10,957 nucleotides of DNA from Pseudomonadota bacterium (GTDB taxonomy: Bacteria; Pseudomonadota; Gammaproteobacteria; Burkholderiales; Burkholderiaceae_B), in contig JAEZBO010000283.1 of the NCBI GenBank assembly GCA_023427085.1, positions 1 through 10,957 on the forward strand. The letters run 5' to 3'. This document shows, piece by piece, positions 6,101 through 10,957 of this stretch (its first letter is position 1; every line of letters begins with the position of its first letter). The translations under genes were made by a program, and so were the position numbers. The notes under the pieces are model-generated. The model saw only the letters and a list, made by a program, of their open reading frames with translations, searched no databases and was not told where the DNA came from.

Positions 6101-6679
6101 TCAGGCGGCGATGCGGGCGGGCCGGGCCTGCGGCGCGCGGCGATGGGCCTGGAAGAACGGCAGCGCGCGGCTGACGGCCAGGTCGATGCGGTCTTGAAGG
6201 ACGACCGAGTCGATCCGGTAATCCTTGAAATTGGCGTCGGTCGCGTACACGCCGATCGGCAGCGTCAGGCTCTGGAAGAAGCTGAACAGCGGCCGCAGCT
6301 GATGATCGATCACCAGCGCGTGCCGGTCGCTGCCGCCCGAGGCGGCCAGCAACACCGGCGTGTCGATCAACGCGTCCTGGCCGACCAGGTCGAGCACGTG
6401 CTTGAGCTGGCCCGGGATCGCGCCGCGATAGACCGGCGACGCGACGATCAGCAGTTCGGCCGCTTCGATGGCCTGCAACTGCGCCTCGACCTCGGGCGTC
6501 AGCTCGCGGCGCGACTGCGCGGCGCCGCTGATGCGGGCGATGTCGCCCAGGTGGATCAGGTGGCTGTCGATCTGCAGGTGATCGGCGAAGCCGTCGATCA
6601 GCGCTTGGGCCAGCACCAGGGTGCGGGACGGCAGGAAGGTGCTGCCCGACAGGGCGACGACGTTGAGGGGCTGGGTCAT
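6101..6679 (-). CDS. msuE: NAD(P)H-dependent FMN reductase, MsuE/SsuE type
   Basis: This flavodoxin-fold reductase has 192 residues and would supply reduced FMN to a partner flavin monooxygenase. VVALSGSTFLPSRT (7-20) is the FMN phosphate-binding loop. SPVYRGAIPGQLKHVLDLV (81-99) and LLAASGGSDRHALVIDHQLR (110-129) are the blocks shared with MsuE, the reductase of methanesulfonate/alkanesulfonate use. LFSFFQSLTLPIGVYA (131-146) also fits. ATG at 6679 gives the family-like start MTQPLNVVALSG; an ATG three codons upstream (6688) is possible, and neither has a strong ribosome binding site. No sulfonate monooxygenase gene is in the window, so its role here is inferred from the family only. It ends in a strong terminator. 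Confidence 0.88.
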   Translation of the reverse strand: MTQPLNVVALSGSTFLPSRTLVLAQALIDGFADHLQIDSHLIHLGDIARISGAAQSRRELTPEVEAQLQAIEAAELLIVASPVYRGAIPGQLKHVLDLVGQDALIDTPVLLAASGGSDRHALVIDHQLRPLFSFFQSLTLPIGVYATDANFKDYRIDSVVLQDRIDLAVSRALPFFQAHRRAPQARPARIAA

Positions 6680-6828
6680 GGGTTCCATCGGCTCGACAAG
6701 GCGGCAGGCGCCCAGGCGGCAAAAACATCGCCGGCCGGGCCTGTCTGTCGTTCCATTAGAACGGCGCGAGCCGCCGCGGCGAACTGCCGATTCGCGATTA
6801 CCTTATTGCCACGGGCTTGTTCGCCGGC

Positions 6829-7356
6829 TCAGCGCCAAGCCAGGGGCGTCACCGGCACGATGGCGCTTTCGCGCGCGGGCGCGCCGTCGCGCATGTGCGG
6901 CACCAGGTCTTCGGTGGTCGAGCGGCGCGTCAGCATCAGACAGGCCACCTCGCCGGCCGGCACGCGGCTGGCGTGCCAGCAGCCCGGCCGCATGCACAGG
7001 CCCTGCCCGGGCGGCACCCGGAACGCCGCCAGGCTGCGCAGGTCCGGCTGGCCGTCCGGCCCGCTGGCGGCGACCACGTGGATCAAGGGGCCGGTCAGCG
7101 GTACGATGGCCTGCTGGGTCAGATGATGGACTTCCAGATGCGTCACCGGGCCGTCGTTGCGGTAATGAACCCACAGGATCTCCGGCTGTCCGCCCGTGCC
7201 GCTGTCGAACAGGTGCTCGCGCCAGAAGTCGGTGGCCGGGTTGCTGAACGCCACGTCCGGCGCCTCGCCGGGATAGGGCTTGCCGAGCATCCAGCCATAG
7301 GGCTGGAAGGCCTGCGCCGAGAGCGGCTGGACGGTCAGGGTCGAAGCGTGGGTCAT
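6829..7356 (-). CDS. allA: Ureidoglycolate lyase (AllA-like)
   Basis: AllA-family proteins are cupin-like and split ureidoglycolate into glyoxylate and urea, the last step of allantoin degradation. The 175-residue length is close to the usual 160-170. Family-like features, judged from memory, are the opening VQPLSAQAFQPYG (9-21), EVHHLTQQAIVPLTGP (75-90) with paired histidines, HVVAASGPDGQPDLRSLAAF (93-112), and PPGQGLCMRPGCWH (115-128), the block ending in the conserved Trp-His. It fits the puuE/racemase pair, but it lies 4 kb away, next to an FMN reductase and divergent from a GntR gene. It may therefore act on a different ureido or hydroxy-acid compound. No clear ribosome binding site precedes the ATG. 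Confidence 0.82.
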   Translation of the reverse strand: MTHASTLTVQPLSAQAFQPYGWMLGKPYPGEAPDVAFSNPATDFWREHLFDSGTGGQPEILWVHYRNDGPVTHLEVHHLTQQAIVPLTGPLIHVVAASGPDGQPDLRSLAAFRVPPGQGLCMRPGCWHASRVPAGEVACLMLTRRSTTEDLVPHMRDGAPARESAIVPVTPLAWR

Positions 7357-7599
7357 GGGACGGCACCGATCGGGAACAAGCCGGCACGCTACCCAGCGCG
7401 GCGCAAAAACTCAAGCGCCGTCGGCGAATGCGGGGCGGCACGCCGGCCAGGGACCCCTGCGCGTAATCCCTAGTTCCCTCAGAAATCGTTTGTACTATTA
7501 TCGTACTCATATGCTTATTCCCTGAGTACGCCGAGTGAATTTGCGGGCGATACGTTTATCGTATTATCGGATTTATCTTAGCCAAGTAGATCGAGCCCC
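7357..7599. promoter_or_regulatory. Divergent control region between allA-like gene and GntR regulator
   Basis: The right part of this gap (about 7480-7580) is strikingly AT-rich for this genome and holds dyad elements. CGTACTCA (7502-7509) and TGAGTACG (7523-7530) form a perfect 8-bp inverted repeat with a 13-base spacer. ATACG-TTTAT-CGTAT (7550-7564) is a second dyad overlapping a -10-like TATTAT (7562-7567) that faces the regulator gene. The -35 is weak. Autoregulation by the GntR protein through these sites is the simplest reading, but it is inference. Confidence 0.5.
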
Positions 7600-8361
7600 A
7601 TGCCTTCCTCCGCGTCCCTAGCCCTGCTCAAGAAACACACGACCAGCACCACGCGGTCCGAGCCCAACCTGACTGGCCGGATCGCCGAGATGCTGATCGA
7701 CGAGATCACCAGCGGCCAGTACCAGATCGGCGAAGTGCTGCCGCCCGAGCAGGTGATCGCCAGCCGGCTCGGCGTGTCGCGCACGGTGCTGCGCGAAGCG
7801 GTATCGCGGCTCAAGGCCGACGGCTTCGTGCAAAGCAAGCAGGGCCGCGGCCTGACCGTGATGCTGACGAGCCGGCCGTCGGTGCTGCGCATGCACGCGG
7901 CCGACGAAGGCGATGCCGAGCAGGTGCTGCGCATCGTCGAGCTGCGCCGCGGCTTCGAGATCGAGGCCACCACGCTAGCCGCGCAGCGCCGCGACGAGCA
8001 CGATATCCAGGCCATGCGCCAGGCGCTCGACGACATGGCGCAGGCCATCGCCAGCGGCGACGTGATGGCCGGCGTCGAGGCCGACATGCAATTCCATCGC
8101 TGCATCGCGCGGGCTACGCGCAACGAACACTATCTGTCGTTCTTCGAGTTTCTGGCAGTGCTGCTCAAACGCAATCTGTACGTCTCGCGTTCGCGCTCGG
8201 CCAAGCACGCCGGCCGCGGCGCGGTGGCCCAGCAGGAACACGAAAAGATCTTCGAGGCCATCGCCGCCGGCGAGCCGCGGCTGGCGCGCCAGCACGCGCG
8301 GGCCCATGTCGAGAACACCGAAGCCCGTCTGCGCAGCGCCCAGGAGTCAGGCAGACACTGA
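7600..8361 (+). CDS. GntR-family transcriptional regulator, FadR subfamily (FCD domain)
   Basis: This is a ligand-responsive DNA-binding regulator of 253 residues. The N-terminal winged helix (about 23-88) includes LPPEQVIASRLGVSRTVLREA (recognition region about 48-68) and a wing near GRGLTVM. The C-terminal all-helical FCD domain (about 105-245) has the residues expected to hold a metal and sense a small acid: D162 and H166 in ADMQFH, H214 in QEHEKIFEA, and H236 in RAHVENT. It lies 54 bp upstream of the Rieske oxygenase alpha gene on the same strand, so it is probably part of that operon and controls it, most likely as a repressor relieved by a substrate. The ATG at 7600 has only a weak ribosome binding site (GAG). 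Confidence 0.93.
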   Translation: MPSSASLALLKKHTTSTTRSEPNLTGRIAEMLIDEITSGQYQIGEVLPPEQVIASRLGVSRTVLREAVSRLKADGFVQSKQGRGLTVMLTSRPSVLRMHAADEGDAEQVLRIVELRRGFEIEATTLAAQRRDEHDIQAMRQALDDMAQAIASGDVMAGVEADMQFHRCIARATRNEHYLSFFEFLAVLLKRNLYVSRSRSAKHAGRGAVAQQEHEKIFEAIAAGEPRLARQHARAHVENTEARLRSAQESGRH

Positions 8362-8415
8362 ACACCGGCCCGGCGGGACGGCCTCCCCGCCCATCACGAA
8401 CGCGAGGTAGCACCC

Positions 8416-9780
8416 ATGCTGCACCCTGATATCGACACGCTGGTCCAGGCCGACGCCGGCCTGGTCAGTCGCTCCATCTTCGTGGACGACGAGATATACA
8501 AACAGGAGATGCAGCAGGTGTTCTCGCGCGCGTGGCTGTTCGTCGGCCACGAAAGCCTGGTGCCCAAGCCCGACGATTATTTCGTCTCGCGCATGGGCAG
8601 CGAATCGGTGATCCTGACGCGCGACCGCCAGGGCCGCATCCAGGTGCTGCTCAACAGCTGTACGCACCGCGGCATGAAGCTGTGCCGCTACGACCACGGC
8701 AACAATCGCACCTTCACCTGTCCGTACCACGGCTGGAGCTTCTCGACCGACGGCAAGCTGGCGCAGCGGCCCGGCGAGCTGGTCGGCGTGCCCGGCCACG
8801 CCACCCATTACAAGGGCGAGCTCGACAAGTCGCAGTGGGGCCTGAAGGCGGTGGCGCAGGTCTACAACTTCATGGGCACCATCTGGGCCACCTGGGACCC
8901 GCAGGCGCCGCCGTTTCTGGATTACCTGGGCGACATGCGCTGGTACCTGGACGCGGCCTTGCGCCACCGCGACGGCGGCGAAGGCGAGTCGGAGGTGATC
9001 GGCGGCGTGCAGAAATGGCGCGTCAGCTGCAACTGGAAATTCGCGCCCGAGAACTTCATCGGCGACCTGTACCACGACATCAGCCACCGCTCGGTCGACA
9101 TCGTCGGCATCGGCCCCAGCGGCGGCAAGGGCCGGCGCGATGCGGCCGCCACCCGCACCACCATCGGCTTCAAGGATCTCGGCCACGGCCTGATCGGCCG
9201 CCTGCCGTTCTACGAAGAAGCCCCGTACGCGCCGCTGTACGCCAACTATCCCGAGGTCGAGGCCTATTACCGCCAGCTGCACGAGACCCGCACACGGCTG
9301 CTGGGCGACCGCATGCGGGTGCAGACCAGCGTCGGCACGATCTTCCCGAACATGTCCTTCCACGGCCGCCAGCCGCGCACGCTGGCGGTGTTCCATCCGA
9401 TCAGCGCGACCGAGATGGAGATGTGGCGCATGTACCTGGTCGACAAGGATGCGCCCGACGCGGTCAAGGACGCGGCGCGCCATTATTTCCTGCGCTATTC
9501 CGGCCCGGGCGGCATGACCGAGTCGGACGACATGGAGAACTGGACCGGAGCGACCGAGGCCAGCAAGGGCCATATGTCGCGCCAGCTCTACTTCAATTAC
9601 CAGATGGGCGCCGGCCATGCGCGCCCGGTGCCCGAGCTGCGCGGCTGCGTCGAGAACGGCGAGTACACCGAAGAGAACGCCCGCATCTACTACCGCCGCT
9701 GGGCGCAGTTCATGAACGGCCTGCCGTGGCCGGCGCTGATGCCCGACGACGGCCAGGCACAGCTGGAGCGGCGCGCATGA
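8416..9780 (+). CDS. Aromatic ring-hydroxylating (Rieske) oxygenase, large (alpha) subunit
   Basis: This is the catalytic subunit of a multicomponent Rieske non-heme iron oxygenase, 454 residues. The Rieske [2Fe-2S] ligands are C82 and H84 in CTHRG and C102 and H105 in CPYHGW. The catalytic domain has NWKFAPENFIGDLYHDISH: D217 is the bridging aspartate, H220 and H224 the iron histidines, and D371 or D372 in DDMENW the likely third ligand. The histidine spacing (three residues between) is shorter than in naphthalene dioxygenase. A GAGGT ribosome binding site (8404-8408) precedes the ATG. It overlaps the beta subunit by ATGA and follows the GntR gene. The substrate is not readable; an aromatic or hydroaromatic compound is expected from the alpha/beta architecture. 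Confidence 0.94.
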   Translation: MLHPDIDTLVQADAGLVSRSIFVDDEIYKQEMQQVFSRAWLFVGHESLVPKPDDYFVSRMGSESVILTRDRQGRIQVLLNSCTHRGMKLCRYDHGNNRTFTCPYHGWSFSTDGKLAQRPGELVGVPGHATHYKGELDKSQWGLKAVAQVYNFMGTIWATWDPQAPPFLDYLGDMRWYLDAALRHRDGGEGESEVIGGVQKWRVSCNWKFAPENFIGDLYHDISHRSVDIVGIGPSGGKGRRDAAATRTTIGFKDLGHGLIGRLPFYEEAPYAPLYANYPEVEAYYRQLHETRTRLLGDRMRVQTSVGTIFPNMSFHGRQPRTLAVFHPISATEMEMWRMYLVDKDAPDAVKDAARHYFLRYSGPGGMTESDDMENWTGATEASKGHMSRQLYFNYQMGAGHARPVPELRGCVENGEYTEENARIYYRRWAQFMNGLPWPALMPDDGQAQLERRA

Positions 9781-10352
9781 ACGACGTCACCCACTGTCCC
9801 GACAGCGCCACCGAAACCGCCACCGCGCTGCAGCCCGCCGACATGGCGACCTGGTGGCAGATCCAGCAGTTCCTGCACATGGAAGCCGACCTGATCGACC
9901 ATCGCGAGTTCGAACAGTGGCTGGGGCTGCTGGATGAACAGATCCACTACCGCATGCCGCTGGCACGCAACGTGCGCCGCGACGCCGCGGTCTCCGAGTA
10001 TTCGGGACCGGCCGAATCGGCGTGGTTCGACGAGGACATCACGACCTTGCGCCAGCGCGTCGCGCAGATCAAGACCGGCATGCACTGGGCCGAGGAACCC
10101 GCGTCGCGGATTTCTCATCTGGTCAGCAACGTGCGCGTGCTGGGACTGCAGGATCACGCCGATGGCCAGCGCGCGCATGTGCGCAGCCGCTTCCTGGTCT
10201 ACCAGAACCGCCTGCAGGGCGAGGTCAGCCTGTTCGTCGGCAAGCGCCGCGACGTGCTGCGCCGCCACGGCGACGGCTGGCGGGTGCTGTCGCGCGAGGT
10301 CCTGCTGGACCAGAACGTGCTGCTGTCCAAGTCCCTGACGACCTTTTTCTGA
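9777..10352 (+). CDS. Aromatic ring-hydroxylating oxygenase, small (beta) subunit
   Basis: This is the structural beta subunit of an alpha3beta3 Rieske oxygenase, with an NTF2/SnoaL-like cone fold and 191 residues. Family blocks visible are FLHMEADLIDHREFEQWLGL (32-51), WFDEDITTLRQRVAQIKTG (83-101), WAEEPASRISHLVSNVRV (104-121) and VRSRFLVYQNR (135-145). The C-terminus reads LLDQNVLLSKSLTTFF, typical of the family end. The N-terminal 20 residues are a polar extension. The start overlaps the alpha stop (ATGA), indicating coupled translation and a one-to-one ratio. Translation continues with the reductase gene after a 104-bp gap. Confidence 0.94.
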   Translation: MNDVTHCPDSATETATALQPADMATWWQIQQFLHMEADLIDHREFEQWLGLLDEQIHYRMPLARNVRRDAAVSEYSGPAESAWFDEDITTLRQRVAQIKTGMHWAEEPASRISHLVSNVRVLGLQDHADGQRAHVRSRFLVYQNRLQGEVSLFVGKRRDVLRRHGDGWRVLSREVLLDQNVLLSKSLTTFF

Positions 10353-10456
10353 GTCGGCGCCGTGCGCCGCGGCCTGCCCCGGCGGGCGGCGGCGCGGGCC
10401 ACCGATCGTCCCGGCGACGCGCAGCAGGCGTGCCGCCGCATTGTTGGAGTGTTGCG
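10353..10456 (+). other. Spacer between beta subunit and ferredoxin reductase
   Basis: This GC-rich gap contains no recognisable ferredoxin, terminator or promoter. A GGAG ribosome binding site at 10446-10449 serves the next gene. It is long compared with the overlapping alpha/beta junction. Confidence 0.5.
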
Positions 10457-10957
10457 ATGCAAGCCCTGGCGACTTCGGCCTCTTCCGTGGCGGCAGCCAC
10501 GCCCGATGGCGATGCCCAGCGTCGACCAGCCGTCCCGGCCGCGGCACCGACCGAGGTCGAGGTCGCCATCGTCGGCGCCGGCCATGCCGGCGTCGAATGT
10601 GCGTGGGCGCTGCGCAGCGCCGGCCTGGCTGGCGCCATCCTGCTGCTCGGCGACGAGCCGCACCTGCCCTACGAACGGCCGCCGCTGTCCAAGGGCCTGC
10701 TGGCCGGCGCCACCGACGCGCAACGCATGGCCTTGCGGGCCCAGGCCGCCTACGACAAAGCCGCGGTGTTCTGCGAGCTCGACGATCCGGTCGTGCGGCT
10801 CGACGTCGCCACGCGTCAACTGCAGCGCCGCTCGGGCGCCGTGGTGCGCTACCGCGACTGCGTGCTGGCCACCGGCGCCCGCGCGCGGCGGCTGCCCGAG
10901 CTGAGCGGTGCGGGCGTACACGTGGTGCGCCGGCTCGACGACAGCATGGCCTTGCGC
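10457..10957 (+). CDS. FAD-dependent ferredoxin reductase of the Rieske oxygenase system, N-terminal part
   Basis: This is the first 167 codons of a pyridine-nucleotide-disulfide-type reductase (BphA4/HcaD class) that passes electrons from NAD(P)H to a ferredoxin feeding the oxygenase. The gene runs off the right edge. The FAD dinucleotide-binding motif is VAIVGAGHAGVECAWALR (36-53). LPYERPPLSKGLLAG (70-84) is the class hallmark, and CVLATGARARRLP (135-147) is the second conserved block. About 33 residues of Ala-rich sequence precede the FAD fold, longer than usual. The ATG at 10457 is chosen because GGAG lies seven bases upstream; a later start would lose the ribosome binding site. Confidence 0.9.
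   Translation, partial: MQALATSASSVAAATPDGDAQRRPAVPAAAPTEVEVAIVGAGHAGVECAWALRSAGLAGAILLLGDEPHLPYERPPLSKGLLAGATDAQRMALRAQAAYDKAAVFCELDDPVVRLDVATRQLQRRSGAVVRYRDCVLATGARARRLPELSGAGVHVVRRLDDSMALR

Noticed and set aside
5019..6728. A 569-codon open frame on the minus strand
   Set aside because: It spans the FMN reductase, the terminator, a methyltransferase and part of the hydrolase in another frame. Its Arg/Pro/Ala-rich translation has no domain, so it is a GC-rich shadow frame.
7449..7477. Possible second sigma-E-like promoter for the allA-like gene (GGAACTA-N17-TCCCT, minus strand)
   Set aside because: The -10 half does not match the consensus and the spacing is longer. It is much weaker than the 4125-4152 site.
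8347..9618. A 423-codon minus-strand open frame opposite the Rieske alpha gene
   Set aside because: It is antisense to a gene with all catalytic residues intact. The translation is low-complexity Ala/Val/Arg/Gln with no recognisable motif and no ribosome binding site.
1..10957. Search for CRISPR arrays, tRNA genes, insertion sequences, integrases or attachment sites
   Set aside because: No regularly spaced repeats, no tRNA-like cloverleaf and no transposase or recombinase motifs were seen. Composition is uniform apart from short AT-rich promoter regions.

Overview
The window is very GC-rich with a strong third-position G/C bias, densely packed genes and short intergenic gaps. Together with the gene families present, this suggests a betaproteobacterium, most likely Alcaligenaceae (Bordetella/Achromobacter type). 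The lineage is an inference from composition and protein style; no rRNA or other marker is present. No tRNA, CRISPR array, insertion sequence or integrase was found. This looks like ordinary chromosomal metabolic DNA rather than an island.

Layout. (1) At 1-421 (minus) is the N-terminal part of a HlyD/YbhG-type membrane fusion protein that runs off the left edge. (2) At 546-1145 (minus) is wrbA, an NAD(P)H:quinone oxidoreductase. (3) At 1380-3061 (plus) is a two-gene operon with an ATGA overlap: a PuuE-type allantoinase and an allantoin/hydantoin racemase. A promoter-like element with an internal near-palindrome lies just upstream. (4) At 3138-5941 (minus) are three genes for predicted exported proteins: two paralogous signal-peptide-bearing SAM-methyltransferase-fold proteins flanking a Tat-signal dienelactone hydrolase family protein. 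The distal methyltransferase has what reads as a near-perfect sigma-E/ECF-type promoter. (5) At 6101-6679 (minus) is an MsuE-like FMN reductase closed by a textbook intrinsic terminator, and at 6829-7356 (minus) an AllA-like ureidoglycolate lyase. (6) At 7600-10957 (plus) are a FadR-type GntR regulator, Rieske ring-hydroxylating oxygenase alpha and beta subunits (ATGA overlap), and the start of a ferredoxin reductase that runs off the right edge.

How they fit together. PuuE, the racemase and the AllA-like protein are steps of one allantoin degradation route (racemise allantoin, open it to allantoate, split ureidoglycolate), although allA sits about 4 kb away on the other strand. The right-hand cluster is an inducible oxygenase system whose substrate cannot be read from the sequence; no ferredoxin gene is visible in it. 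The least explained part is the central exported block. It pairs a SAM-dependent fold resembling the FAM173/ATPSCKMT lysine methyltransferases with signal peptides and an envelope-stress-type promoter, although SAM is not known to be present in the periplasm.
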